Shown: positions 19,086-29,301, counted from the first letter of the stretch. The stretch is 64,000 bases of DNA from Colwellia sp. MB3u-41 (GCF_014076845.1 NZ_JACGUT010000084.1:1-64000); one strand, 5' to 3'. A program made the numbers and translations. The notes: generated by a model from the sequence alone, not told the origin.

Positions 19086-20636
19086 ATGAAGGCGAAACAT
19101 CTTAAGCTTATATTAGGCGATCAGCTTAATCCAATGCACAGCTGGTTTGAACATATCGATGATGATGTTGTTTATGTTATCGCTGAGCTTCATCAAGAAG
19201 CAACTTATACCAAACATCATAGTCAAAAAATTACCGCATTTTTTGCTGCTATGAAAAGTTTTGCTGAAACCCTCGAGGGTAAAGGGCATCGCGTCTGTTA
19301 CTTAACCTTAGATGATACTGAAAAATATCAAGACCTCCCTGAACTAATAAAAACCTTAGTTTCAAGCTATGCCAGTGAATTATTTACTTTTCAGCGTCCT
19401 GATGAATATCGATTGCGCGCGCAATTAAGCGAGATGTCAGCTCAATTATCGGTACCTGTCTATGAAGTTGACAGTGAACACTTTTTATTACCCTTTGATG
19501 AACTCGCTGATCATTTCAAAGCAGCTAGCCACGTAAGAATGGAAAATTTTTATCGTTTTATGCGCAAGCGTTTTGCTATTTTAATGAATGGCGCTAAGCC
19601 TGAAGGTGATGCCTGGAATTTTGATGCGAATAATCGTCAATCCTTTAAAAAAACCGATCTTAAATTTATTCCTAAACCACTGGTCTTTGACAACCCAGCA
19701 AGTGATTATTTACAACGGATAAAACATCATAAGATTGACACGATAGGGCGTGAATCTGAGCATGTTGCTTATCCTATTAATCGTCAACAATCGCTAGAAT
19801 TATTAACGTTCTTTTGTGAACACCAGTTAGAAAATTTTGGCAATTTTCAAGATGCCATGACGGTAGCCTCACCTTATGCTTGGAGTTTATATCACTCGCG
19901 GCTCAGCTTTTCATTGAACTGTAAAATGCTTAACCCAATGGAAGTTATTCAAACGGCACTTGCTGCTTATCAATCGTCAGCAGGTAAAATAACACTTCCT
20001 CAAATTGAAGGCTTTATTAGACAAATATTAGGCTGGCGAGAATATGTCAGAGGTATGTATTGGGCTAATATGCCAAATTATGCCGAGCAAAACTTTTTAG
20101 ACGCTAAACGTGATCTACCCGCTTTTTTTTGGAACGCAAACACTAAAATGCAGTGTTTAAGAAGCGCAATATCTCAATCACTTGAATACGCCTATGCGCA
20201 CCATATTCAACGGTTAATGATCACTGGAAACTTTGCTTTATTGGCCGGTATAGAGCCTCGACAAGTCGATGATTGGTATTTAGGCATTTACATCGACGCG
20301 ATTGAATGGGTGGAGTTACCCAATACCCGCAGCATGGCACTTTTTGCTGACGGTGGTTGGATAGCGACAAAGCCTTATGCGGCTAGTGGTAATTATGTCA
20401 ATAAAATGAGTGACTATTGCAAAGGTTGCCATTACAACGTTAAAGAAAAAGTGGGCGCTAATGCTTGTCCATTAAATAGTTTGTATTGGAATTTTATTGA
20501 TCAAAATTATGATAAGTTTGCCAACAATCATCGAATGAGTTTTCCTGTGCGTAACTGGGATAAAATGGATCCTGCCAAAAAAGTTGAAATTAGAGAGCAT
20601 GCAACTCAGTTATTAAATAATCTAGATAAGCTATAG
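19086..20636 (+). CDS. FeS-type (6-4) photolyase/cryptochrome (FeS-BCP group)
   Basis: Protein of 516 residues starting LKLILGDQLNPMHSWFE, typical of the deoxyribodipyrimidine photolyase-related (FeS-BCP) group, which repairs (6-4) photoproducts and binds a 4Fe-4S cluster. Candidate cluster cysteines are in MQCLRS, DYCKGCHY and NACPLNS. The FAD region includes IEGFIRQILGWREYVRGMYW and LMITGNFALLAGI. The start has AAGGTAAATTA upstream of ATG. Third photolyase-family gene in the cluster, so the cell is equipped for several UV lesions. Confidence 0.92.
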   Translation: MKAKHLKLILGDQLNPMHSWFEHIDDDVVYVIAELHQEATYTKHHSQKITAFFAAMKSFAETLEGKGHRVCYLTLDDTEKYQDLPELIKTLVSSYASELFTFQRPDEYRLRAQLSEMSAQLSVPVYEVDSEHFLLPFDELADHFKAASHVRMENFYRFMRKRFAILMNGAKPEGDAWNFDANNRQSFKKTDLKFIPKPLVFDNPASDYLQRIKHHKIDTIGRESEHVAYPINRQQSLELLTFFCEHQLENFGNFQDAMTVASPYAWSLYHSRLSFSLNCKMLNPMEVIQTALAAYQSSAGKITLPQIEGFIRQILGWREYVRGMYWANMPNYAEQNFLDAKRDLPAFFWNANTKMQCLRSAISQSLEYAYAHHIQRLMITGNFALLAGIEPRQVDDWYLGIYIDAIEWVELPNTRSMALFADGGWIATKPYAASGNYVNKMSDYCKGCHYNVKEKVGANACPLNSLYWNFIDQNYDKFANNHRMSFPVRNWDKMDPAKKVEIREHATQLLNNLDKL

Positions 20637-20761
20637 GCTCAATTGCTAGCGCTGTCTAGATAAGGTGACGTTCAGTAGATTGATAAAATTTAGGCTTTAA
20701 TGGTCTTTATCTATTACTGGCGCGTATAAAAGTTATATTTATTAGATTTAGGATCTTTTTT

Positions 20762-21013
20762 ATGCAATTCTCTATGGATGAAGAGTCAAGAATTATAGAA
20801 ATGGCTTGGGAAGATAGAACGCCATTTGAAGCAATAGACCATCAGTTTAGTTTGCAAGAACCTGATGTTATTAAGTTTATGCGTAGTCACTTAAAACCAA
20901 AAAGCTTTAGGTTGTGGCGCACAAGAGTGAGTGGTCGCTCAACCAAGCATGTCAAATTAAGGAGTGCTGACGTATCGAGAGGATACTGCCCAACACAATA
21001 CAAACAACGTTGA
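20762..21013 (+). CDS. TIGR03643 family small protein
   Basis: An 83-residue protein. SRIIEMAWEDRTPFEAI, then FMRSHLKPKSFRLWRTRVSG, match the TIGR03643 family, a conserved short protein usually found beside photolyase/cryptochrome genes. AGGATC precedes the ATG. It is 125 bases downstream of the FeS-type photolyase, on the same strand and ahead of the shared terminator. Function is unknown; a role tied to photolyase is inferred from context. Confidence 0.85.
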   Translation: MQFSMDEESRIIEMAWEDRTPFEAIDHQFSLQEPDVIKFMRSHLKPKSFRLWRTRVSGRSTKHVKLRSADVSRGYCPTQYKQR

Positions 21014-21039
21014 TCAGCGCTATACAAAAAAATATCAAT

Positions 21040-21067
21040 AAAAAGGGCATCTTATGATGCCCTTTTT
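21040..21067. terminator. Bidirectional terminator between photolyase cluster and putA
   Basis: AAAAAGGGCATC (21040-21051) and GATGCCCTTTTT (21056-21067) form a perfect 12-bp stem with loop TTAT. It has A- and T-runs on the two sides, so it can serve both convergent units. Confidence 0.9.
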
Positions 21068-21104
21068 AGTTAGTACTGACCCGTGCTTTTTATCTAATCA
21101 GTTG

Positions 21105-24100
21105 TTAATCGTCTTCAACTAAGGTCATCAGCGATGTATTACCACCTGATGCCGTGGTATCAATGCTAATCGTTTTCTCGGTTAATAGACGCTGAATTAA
21201 ATTATCGAAATACTCTGAACTGATCACTGGCAATATTGCCCCTTGACGTTCAGCTAATTTCTCACTGATAAAGTGCTTACGGTCACAATGACTGTCGACC
21301 ACAACACCGGACAAGGCAGGGTGCGCTAACATCGTTGATAAGTGGCGTAAACGTGCAACTTGAAAAACACCTTCATCGGCACCCGTTGAGAGGAACTTGT
21401 CTCTAAAGGCGATTGCTTCATCATAATACAAATCAGAAACAACACTAACAACGGTATTACCGGTAGCCAGCGCCGTTACAATAGACAGTACCCAGAAGTG
21501 AAAGCTCACCGTCGCATCGGCAAAACAGATAATATTACCGCGGTTTTCCAAATACAACACATTAGACTCACCGGTTGGTCCTGGTAAGAATGTAGGCTTT
21601 TTCAAACGCTTTTCAATATCAATCAACTGCGAACGAGCGCCTTTTAAGGTGAGATTTAGATCGTCGGCTAAATCATCAACAATATCAATATGCGCAATTT
21701 TGGCTAATAGCTGACGAACACAAGAAAGACGGGTATTTAACTCAGTTAAGCGCCAGCCTTTTTCTGCTGCATTTGCCTTGTCCATAAACAAAGTTGAGGC
21801 TTTATCTGATTCTTCATCACCATCTAAAGCTTCGACCTGCGAAGGTAGCAAGTTAAATTGTTCGGCATCTGGCGTAGCTTTTTCAATAACTAAACGTGTT
21901 AAGTAATTGGGTCCACCTGCTTTTGGTCCCGTGCCTGAAAGACCACGACCACCAAAAGGTTGTACACCTACAATGGCGCCAATCATATTACGGTTGATAT
22001 AAACATTACCTGCGCGTGACAGCTTAGCTAAATCTAAGGCACGGTGTTCAATACGCGTATGAATACCCATAGTTAAACCAAAACCTGTACCATTAATTTT
22101 ATCTATAACCGCTTCTATTTCATTGCCTTTAAAACGTACAACGTGCACACAAGGGCCAAAGACTTCTTTTTTAAGGACGTTAATATCTTTAATTTCATAA
22201 AGACGAGGCGCAAAAAAGAAATGCTCGTGACCGGCTACTTCAGCTGATATTTTACACTGATATAACAATTGACCATGGGTTTGCATATAGTCACTGTGCG
22301 CATCGAGCGCGCTGAGGGCTTTTTCATCAATTACTGGGCCGATATCAGTGCTTAAGTATTCTGGATTACCCACATGTAGTTCGGCTAAGGCACCCTTAAG
22401 CATAGTTATGACATTATCAGCGATGTCTTCTTGTAAAAATAATACACGAAGCGCAGAACAGCGCTGACCTGCCGATTGAAATCCTGAAGAAATTACATCG
22501 TCAACAACTTGCTCAGGCAAGGCAGTTGAGTCAACTATCATACAATTTTGTCCACCGGTTTCAGCGATAAAAGGGACTTGATCGCCCCCTCTATCAGCCA
22601 ATGTTTGTGAAATTATTGTGCCGGTTTCAGTTGACCCCGTAAACATAACGGTTTGAATACGAGCGTCAGGCACAATAACACTGCCTACTTCGCTTCCGCG
22701 AGCAATAACCGCTTGAACAACACCTTCTGGTAGTCCAACCGACTCCATCAATTCAATGGTGCGCAAGGCAATTAAACTGGTTTGTTCAGCAGGTTTTGCT
22801 AATACGGTATTACCAGTAGCGATTGCCGCAGCAACTTGCCCTAAAAATATCGCTAATGGGAAATTCCATGGGCTGATACAGAGCACTACACCACGAGCTT
22901 CTAAGCGTTCATCCTCTTCGAGTTCAATCGCTTGGTTAGCATAATAGCGACAAAAATCAACCGCTTCTCTTACTTCATCAATACCGTCTTGAGCTATTTT
23001 ACCGGCTTCTTTAATACATAACGCAATGAGTTCGTCCATATGGCGTTCAAGAATATCGGCAACACGGCATAATAGCGCTGCTCGCTCTGCAACGGGGGTT
23101 TTTGACCATGAAGCGAATGTTGCTTGCGCGGTATCGATCATCGCCAACATTTCATCTTTAGTATGATGTTGGTGAAAACCGATTATTTCACTATGATTAG
23201 CAGGGTTTTTAACCGCAATAGCACTTGCTGGCACATCTTCGATATTAATTAAGTGATCAGTAAACCAGTTATCTAATGACGATTTTAATGGCGTTATAGC
23301 AGTAATGTCAGTTAAGTCTAGTCCTTTAGAGTTATCACGACCCAGACCTTTTGCATCATGGTATAAGGCAATAGGTTTAATTATCTGGTTGTTATATTTA
23401 TCTTTTAAACGCTGTGTTTTTTCAACCGGGTCACCCAGTAAAGACTCCACCGGTTGAGACTCATCGACAATGGCATTAACAAAAGAAGAGTTAGCACCAT
23501 TTTCTAGCAAACGACGGACTAAATAAGCTAATAGCTCTTCATGATGACCAACGGGAGCGTAAATACGACATTGAATATTTTCACTTGAAACAATTTGGTC
23601 ATATAAAGAATCTCCCATGCCATGTAAGCACTGAAATTCAAAACCTTCTTTATCGTCACCAGCTAACTCAACAATCGTAGCGGCAGTATAAGCATTATGC
23701 GTAGCAAACTGTGGGTAAATAGTATCTCTATATTCTAATAATTTGTTTGCACAGGCATGGTAAGAAACATCAGTAGAAGATTTACGCGTAAATACAGGAA
23801 AATGCTGAAGACCATCTTTTTGAGCATTTTTAATTTCAGTATCCCAATAAGCGCCTTTCACTAAGCGGACCATCATTTTTCGGTTGGCACGTAGCGTTAA
23901 GTCTCGTAACCAATCCACCACAAAAAGGGCGCGTTTTTGATAAGCTTGTAATGCCATACCAAAGCCTGTCCAGTCGCCTAAATCATTATCACTAAAAACA
24001 GCTTCAATAATATCAAGTGATATATCTAAACGTTCAGATTCTTCTGCATCAACCGTTAAACCGATATTGTAGCTTTTTGCTTGTAAACAAAGTGCCTTAA

Positions 24101-24929
24101 GTTTTGGCACAATTTCAGCCATCACCCGTGCTTTATGGGTAAATTCATAACGCGGATGTATCGCTGAAAGTTTGACTGAAATACCAGGAACTCTGCGAGG
24201 GTCACTTTTACCCGAAGCGCGGGCAACGCCGCCAATGGCATCTATTGCTACCTGATAGGCTTTAAAGTAACGGTCAGCATCCCCCATTGTACGGGCGCCT
24301 TCACCGAGCATGTCGTATGAATAGACATAACCTTGCTGTTCTTTAGTCGCCGCTCGTTCAGTCGCCGCTTGGATAGTTTCACCCATCACAAACTGCTTGC
24401 CCATAATTTTCATGGCGTAGTTCATTGACTTACGAATAACAGGCTCGCCTAAACGACCAATCACTTTTTTCAATAAACCAAAACGATCTTTTTTACGTTT
24501 ATCGGCATAATTCACCATTGTACCGGTGATTAATAACCCCCATGATGAGGCATTAACGAACAATGAATCACTGCTGCCTAAATGGCTACTCCACTGTCCT
24601 TGAGAAATTTTGTCACGTATCAAGGCATCTTGAGTGTGTTTATCTGGCACACGAAGCAAAGCTTCAGCCAAACACATCAATACCACACCTTCTTCACTTG
24701 AGAGTGAGTATTCCTTTAATAAGGCATCTATCGCGCCATTTCCTGATTGGTCTTTACGAATTTGTAAAACCATTTTACGAGCTCTTTCCCAAGCTCTACT
24801 TCTAGCACTAACATTAACTTCTGCCACAGGTAGAATATGATCTACTGCTATATTTTCATCAATACGATAAAATTCACGAATTTTCTGACGAATTGGGCAG
24901 TCTGTGCTAAACGAACCATTAAAAAGCAT
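21105..24929 (-). CDS. putA: Bifunctional proline dehydrogenase / P5C dehydrogenase
   Basis: Oxidises proline to glutamate in two steps, FAD-dependent then NAD-dependent, at the inner membrane. The 1274 residues comprise a PRODH domain in the first half (VKGAYWDTEIKNAQ, FATHNAYTA), an aldehyde-dehydrogenase domain (SPWNFPLAIFLGQ, ETGGQNCMIVDS, catalytic Cys in SAGQRCSALRV), and an extra C-terminal ALDH-like region. The N-terminus lacks the ribbon-helix-helix DNA-binding domain of the E. coli enzyme, so it should not be an autorepressor. GAGGAAGAG precedes the ATG. Two inverted repeats lie just upstream. Confidence 0.96.
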   Translation of the reverse strand: MLFNGSFSTDCPIRQKIREFYRIDENIAVDHILPVAEVNVSARSRAWERARKMVLQIRKDQSGNGAIDALLKEYSLSSEEGVVLMCLAEALLRVPDKHTQDALIRDKISQGQWSSHLGSSDSLFVNASSWGLLITGTMVNYADKRKKDRFGLLKKVIGRLGEPVIRKSMNYAMKIMGKQFVMGETIQAATERAATKEQQGYVYSYDMLGEGARTMGDADRYFKAYQVAIDAIGGVARASGKSDPRRVPGISVKLSAIHPRYEFTHKARVMAEIVPKLKALCLQAKSYNIGLTVDAEESERLDISLDIIEAVFSDNDLGDWTGFGMALQAYQKRALFVVDWLRDLTLRANRKMMVRLVKGAYWDTEIKNAQKDGLQHFPVFTRKSSTDVSYHACANKLLEYRDTIYPQFATHNAYTAATIVELAGDDKEGFEFQCLHGMGDSLYDQIVSSENIQCRIYAPVGHHEELLAYLVRRLLENGANSSFVNAIVDESQPVESLLGDPVEKTQRLKDKYNNQIIKPIALYHDAKGLGRDNSKGLDLTDITAITPLKSSLDNWFTDHLINIEDVPASAIAVKNPANHSEIIGFHQHHTKDEMLAMIDTAQATFASWSKTPVAERAALLCRVADILERHMDELIALCIKEAGKIAQDGIDEVREAVDFCRYYANQAIELEEDERLEARGVVLCISPWNFPLAIFLGQVAAAIATGNTVLAKPAEQTSLIALRTIELMESVGLPEGVVQAVIARGSEVGSVIVPDARIQTVMFTGSTETGTIISQTLADRGGDQVPFIAETGGQNCMIVDSTALPEQVVDDVISSGFQSAGQRCSALRVLFLQEDIADNVITMLKGALAELHVGNPEYLSTDIGPVIDEKALSALDAHSDYMQTHGQLLYQCKISAEVAGHEHFFFAPRLYEIKDINVLKKEVFGPCVHVVRFKGNEIEAVIDKINGTGFGLTMGIHTRIEHRALDLAKLSRAGNVYINRNMIGAIVGVQPFGGRGLSGTGPKAGGPNYLTRLVIEKATPDAEQFNLLPSQVEALDGDEESDKASTLFMDKANAAEKGWRLTELNTRLSCVRQLLAKIAHIDIVDDLADDLNLTLKGARSQLIDIEKRLKKPTFLPGPTGESNVLYLENRGNIICFADATVSFHFWVLSIVTALATGNTVVSVVSDLYYDEAIAFRDKFLSTGADEGVFQVARLRHLSTMLAHPALSGVVVDSHCDRKHFISEKLAERQGAILPVISSEYFDNLIQRLLTEKTISIDTTASGGNTSLMTLVEDD

Positions 24930-24948
24930 ATACTCTTCCTCAAAATGA

Positions 24949-25007
24949 CTACATACCAGCTTGGTGTTATGTAGCGATAGTTACAATAGAATGTATTCGA
25001 GCATTCT
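24949..25007 (-). promoter_or_regulatory. Inverted repeats in the putA upstream region
   Basis: CTACATA (24949-24955) pairs with TATGTAG (24968-24974), and AGAATG (24988-24993) with CATTCT (25002-25007). Both lie within 80 bases of the putA start. They may be operator sites or leader hairpins. Since this PutA has no DNA-binding domain, a separate regulator would be needed. Confidence 0.4.
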
Positions 25008-25289
25008 AAATAAAAACAAATAGAATTTATGTGTTCAATTCTGATTCACTCAATTATAAATGTCACTAAAGTACAATACCACCATAGAATGTATTTCATG
25101 GTTAAATAAAATATAAAATATAAGGTATAAAATATAAAGCTGAGTAAAAACAATTCAACTAGGGGCTAAACTTCATTAATATTGTGCTAAACCTCTGTAA
25201 AAAGTGGGTTATTGATATTGATTGTTCTGGGGTAACCCTTCAGGAATTGAGCAAAGAAAGTAATAATATAGAAGGTAATAATATAGACG

Positions 25290-25530
25290 GTATGCTTAAC
25301 AACATTCGTAGTATTGCTGATCAAACCTACCTACTTGGTTTCATGCGGCAATAGAAGTAGCTAGAACAGTTGAGCAAGAACGAGGTCGTAGAAGAAATTA
25401 ATTCAAATTTAATGTCGATAGCTCGAGATACACTATTCTTACTGAAACAAGATCAATCTCTAGTGAGCGATTAAATAACGTATCAGAACAACTCGGAATT
25501 CAGGTTATTAAATTAAAACTAACCGGTTAA
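25290..25530 (+). pseudogene. Methyl-accepting chemotaxis protein remnant
   Basis: NNIRSIADQTYLLGF, then after a one-base shift AAIEVARTVEQERGRRR followed by a stop, resemble the conserved signalling hairpin of chemoreceptors. A short tail (LNNVSEQLGIQVIKLKL) ends at TAA 25528-25530. The remainder of the receptor is missing. 25008-25289 shows no further recognisable coding sequence. Confidence 0.65.
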
Positions 25531-25568
25531 AAGACGCGATTGATTGACTTCGTATTAATGTTTAAGGA

Positions 25569-25591
25569 AAAGCCCAGACATGCTGGGCTTT
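25569..25591 (-). terminator. Terminator of the PhoX-like gene
   Basis: AAAGCCCAG (25569-25577) and CTGGGCTTT (25583-25591) form a perfect 9-bp stem with a 5-base loop. A T-run follows on the minus strand, 29 bases after the stop codon of the PhoX-like gene. Confidence 0.8.
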
Positions 25592-25619
25592 ATCAATATT
25601 AACGCTGAATTTTTAAAGG

Positions 25620-27407
25620 TTATTCACCTTTTGGATTATAAATCCAAAGAGCGTTATTAACATGCTTACTGGTGTCTTCACCAATTAAAACACGACCATC
25701 GTCCATCACGGCTAAATTATCAGGGTTTGATATACCATTAACATCACACTTGTTGCCATTAGCGTCGCCGTCTGAATTATAAGCTCCACCAACAACTACC
25801 GGTTCCATGCGATTAACGTTGAAGTCTGTTTGTACGCCAAAACGATATACCGCGCCACAATAGGCCGATGAATCAAGCTGAATATCACCAATTTCATCAA
25901 CCATACCTTTACCTACTTCAGACATCGCAACATACATGAAAGGTACGGCACCACTAGCAACGCCATCGTAATTAATGACGACACCTTCCATTTTACGAAA
26001 TTCAGTTGTTGCGCCTTTGGCTTTAGCTGCACGTAATGTTTCTAAAAATGCGTAGCGGTCATCGCCGGTTCCGTTAGTTGCCCAATCATCGATTTCGGTT
26101 TGAGGTATATAGCTGGTTTCACCTTCAATGTAATCAGCTTCCGTAATACCATTGTATGAATTTATCCAGGTTTTTATTTCGGTATTGTTGCTGCTGCCTA
26201 ATTCTATCCATTGAATATCAAAACCAGCCTTTGCAGGTGACTTTGTCGCATCTTGCGTTAATTTAGCCGCATATAAAGTGCCGGCGCTTAAATCGCCTGC
26301 GTTAGTGGCAACAAATTTATAAAAGGCTTTATTTGAACCGTCATCAGTGGTGTAAACTGTTTTCCAATCGGGCATTACCACAGAGTTCTCATGAGCAACA
26401 CGACCTAAAGTAAAATGTTTCACCGGTGTCGGGCTAGTAGAGGTTGGGTTAGTTATTTCAACAATATAACCGTAATCGTATGGGTTAGGTAATGTCGAGC
26501 TTGCCAAATAGGTTTGTAAATTTTTAACATCAGGGTAGCTAGGGTAACCATCTAAGTAAGCGGTGTTATTCCATTGCTCAGTATTTTCAGCTTCGTAGTT
26601 TTCTTCTGATGTCAAAGGGGTATTCCATGGTGATAGCGTACCAAAACAATTAATGATTGTGCCTAATACCGCTGAAAAATCAACGTTAATCGCATCACCT
26701 ATTGTCCAAGTTCCACTGTCTTCTTTAGAGAGTTCTATTCGGCTCATTGCACCCGGACGGTCTTCCCATGCGGTGAATAAAAAACCCGTATCGCCACTAG
26801 CAGAAGTTGGCACAAAAGCATTGAAATCAGGATCTTGAGATTGCTTAATTTCAGTTGTTTTATCAGAAGTTGTAATAGCCCCTAAACCATGAGGGAGTTG
26901 GTTATTGAAAGTATCACCTGCTTGCCCCAAAACTTGGTAACTACCGGCAACAACACGCACTGCCATTTTTTCATCGTCTGTTAAAGGGACTGATAAACTC
27001 TCAGTCATTGGATCAAGCGTACTCCAGTCAAAACCAGTCACTACGCCTACTTTTGCTGGTGTTTCGTTACCTAACAAATCGGAAGGATGCTGAACATTAA
27101 AAAAAAGCTCATCGTTATCGGTTAAAAACATACCAGTAATTTCTGCACCAACCGGCACTGTCGCTAAACGGGTTAGCTTAGCTGCAGCGGTGATATTTTG
27201 TCCATTCGTACCGTTAGTACCAGCAGTACCATTGGCACCATCACTACCATTGACGCCATTTGTACCGTTTGTACCATCTAGTCCACTTGCACCATTCGCG
27301 CCGTTTAAACCATTTGAACCGTCATCACCACCACATGCCGTTAACATTGACGAACCGAGAATCACTGCTATTAACGTGGCTATTTTTCTTTTTCTTAGAT
27401 TCAGCAT
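25620..27407 (-). CDS. PhoX-like (DUF839) lipoprotein with collagen-like linker
   Basis: A 595-residue exported protein. The lipobox SMLTACGGDD gives a lipidated Cys near residue 25. It is followed by a collagen-like stretch of about 12 Gly-X-Asn/Asp triplets (GLNGANGASGLDGTNGTNG and onward). The body resembles the DUF839/PhoX propeller phosphatases: VYTTDDGSNKAFYKFVA, GDLSAGTLYAAKL, ISNPDNLAVMDDGRVLIGED. PhoX enzymes are calcium- and iron-dependent phosphatases. Here the family fit is good but activity is inferred. AGGAAAAT precedes the ATG. It diverges from the cytochrome gene. Confidence 0.85.
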   Translation of the reverse strand: MLNLRKRKIATLIAVILGSSMLTACGGDDGSNGLNGANGASGLDGTNGTNGVNGSDGANGTAGTNGTNGQNITAAAKLTRLATVPVGAEITGMFLTDNDELFFNVQHPSDLLGNETPAKVGVVTGFDWSTLDPMTESLSVPLTDDEKMAVRVVAGSYQVLGQAGDTFNNQLPHGLGAITTSDKTTEIKQSQDPDFNAFVPTSASGDTGFLFTAWEDRPGAMSRIELSKEDSGTWTIGDAINVDFSAVLGTIINCFGTLSPWNTPLTSEENYEAENTEQWNNTAYLDGYPSYPDVKNLQTYLASSTLPNPYDYGYIVEITNPTSTSPTPVKHFTLGRVAHENSVVMPDWKTVYTTDDGSNKAFYKFVATNAGDLSAGTLYAAKLTQDATKSPAKAGFDIQWIELGSSNNTEIKTWINSYNGITEADYIEGETSYIPQTEIDDWATNGTGDDRYAFLETLRAAKAKGATTEFRKMEGVVINYDGVASGAVPFMYVAMSEVGKGMVDEIGDIQLDSSAYCGAVYRFGVQTDFNVNRMEPVVVGGAYNSDGDANGNKCDVNGISNPDNLAVMDDGRVLIGEDTSKHVNNALWIYNPKGE

Positions 27408-27583
27408 TTTTATTTTCCTAGAGTTATGTGTAAAAACGCTATTAAAGTAATATTGGGGTGTGACAGTTAAATGACTTCTTTTTTACTTTATTGTTAAGAA
27501 AATATGAAGGCGTGCTTCAAATAACTGTAATAAAGGCCTTGTATGATTTACCCAATATATAAATGAATGGGTTATAAAGGCTT

Positions 27584-29230
27584 ATGAAAAATTACGTTCT
27601 ATTGTTGTGTTTACTTGTACTGTTTATCTTTATTGGTTTTTCAGGTTTTTCAAAAAGCGATGATATGGATGCAGGTTTATTGCCATCTGTAGCGTTAAAT
27701 CAAATTATTACACCTACAGCGAATGGTAGCTTGAATGAAGAAGCGCCTATCCCTTCGCAGTGCTATACCAAAACAGCAGGAAGTAATAATCCTTGTTATA
27801 CCTGCCATCAAACTTACCGCACGACTGAAGATACCCCTTATCGCACAAATTTACGTAATGACGGCGTTAACCAAGGGCTTTATAACTTTTCAGATGAAGG
27901 TGAAATTAACAGCTGGAAAAACCTATTTGTTAACCGTGAACCTTGGATAAAAAAAATATCAGATGAACAAATAGCACAATACATAGATGAAGATAATTAC
28001 AGTAAGTTGCCTAAAAAATTGAAAGAAACTGGCTGGCAAGGCTTTATCCCAGACTTAAAGGATTATCATCTAGCAAGTGAAGCCTTCAACGATAAAGGCA
28101 TAGCAAAAGATGGCACTGGTTGGGTTGCCTTTAATTATAAACCATTTCCAGGGACGTTCTGGCCAACCAATGGCGCAACTGATGACGTATTAATTCGTTT
28201 GTCAGAGGAGTTTAGGGAACTCAATGGTAAATATAATGAAAATGTCTATTTAATCAATCTGTCTTTGGTTGAAATGAGCATTAAATCATTAGCCGAAATA
28301 GATATTTTTCCAGCCGATGAAACAAATATCAATAAAGATTTAAATAAAGATGGGCAGTTTACCGCACCGGTCGAATTACTATTGGCTCAAGAGTATTTTG
28401 TTGGTGACGCACAACATATTAAAGTGCCCCGTCAGCAATATCCCGTTAATACCGAAATTATGCATTCGGTGCGTTATATTGGTATAGACGAAAAAGGCGA
28501 AACTTATATTCCTCAGCGGATGAAAGAATTGCGCTATATGACCAAAACACAGGTATTAACTGACACCGAAATAGACAGTGCCTATCGCCGAGAGCGTAAA
28601 GAGAAACTTGATGAACAATTACCCAGTTATATTCGCGTTAAAGACCGTGGTTTTAATAATAAGTTTGGCTGGCTGATTCAAGGTTACATTGAAGATTATA
28701 AAGGTGAATTAAGGCCTCAGTCTTACGAAGAAACTTTCTATTGCATGGGGTGTCATTCTGCTATTGGTACAACGATTGATCAAACGTTTGCTTTTCCACG
28801 TAAAGTAACGGGTAGGGCAGGCTGGGGTTATATTGATTTGAAAGGCATGAAAGATGTGCCATCAATAGGGCAAAAAGAAGGTGAGATTTTACAATACTTA
28901 CAAATCAATGGTGGTGGTAATGAGTTCCGTGAAAACATGGAGATGCAAAGCAAGTGGTATAAAAAAGATGGTTCGGTTGATAAAGAAAAAGTCATGCAAG
29001 CTGATGTTTATACGTTAATTACCCCTTCAAAACTGCGTGCTTATGCCATGAATAAAGCGTATACCCAAATTGTGAGAACACAGAGTTTTATTTACGGACG
29101 CGATGTCAATATTACGCCTGCGATTAATGTTCATAAAACGATAGATGAATCAGTTGCCCCTTTAAGACCAGCACATCGAGTCGAAGGGTGGGACATCCGC
29201 TTAGATTGGTCTGATAAAGCGGTCGATTAA
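27584..29230 (+). CDS. Secreted diheme cytochrome c-like protein
   Basis: A 548-residue protein with an N-terminal signal segment (MKNYVLLLCLLVLFIFIGF) and two c-type haem motifs: CYTCH near residue 73 and CMGCH near residue 390. The wide spacing and the unrecognised middle region do not match a named cytochrome family known to me. It is expected in the periplasm. It diverges from the PhoX-like lipoprotein gene, and an M16 peptidase gene follows on the same strand. A redox role is inferred from the haem sites only. Confidence 0.75.
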   Translation: MKNYVLLLCLLVLFIFIGFSGFSKSDDMDAGLLPSVALNQIITPTANGSLNEEAPIPSQCYTKTAGSNNPCYTCHQTYRTTEDTPYRTNLRNDGVNQGLYNFSDEGEINSWKNLFVNREPWIKKISDEQIAQYIDEDNYSKLPKKLKETGWQGFIPDLKDYHLASEAFNDKGIAKDGTGWVAFNYKPFPGTFWPTNGATDDVLIRLSEEFRELNGKYNENVYLINLSLVEMSIKSLAEIDIFPADETNINKDLNKDGQFTAPVELLLAQEYFVGDAQHIKVPRQQYPVNTEIMHSVRYIGIDEKGETYIPQRMKELRYMTKTQVLTDTEIDSAYRRERKEKLDEQLPSYIRVKDRGFNNKFGWLIQGYIEDYKGELRPQSYEETFYCMGCHSAIGTTIDQTFAFPRKVTGRAGWGYIDLKGMKDVPSIGQKEGEILQYLQINGGGNEFRENMEMQSKWYKKDGSVDKEKVMQADVYTLITPSKLRAYAMNKAYTQIVRTQSFIYGRDVNITPAINVHKTIDESVAPLRPAHRVEGWDIRLDWSDKAVD

Positions 29231-29267
29231 CGCTACTAAGCCCACTTTTATCGAGTATCACTTGAAG

Positions 29268-29301
29268 TTTCACTATTATTGACCCGTCAATAATAGTGAA
29301 A
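29268..29301 (+). terminator. Perfect 15-bp hairpin after the cytochrome gene
   Basis: Arms at 29268-29282 and 29287-29301 pair perfectly around the loop CCCG. A T-rich run (GTTTTTTAT) begins five bases later. Probably the cytochrome gene's terminator, 38 bases after its stop. Confidence 0.7.

Noticed and set aside
27190-27450. 86-codon Pro-rich plus-strand frame
   Set aside because: Reverse reading of the collagen-like repeat.
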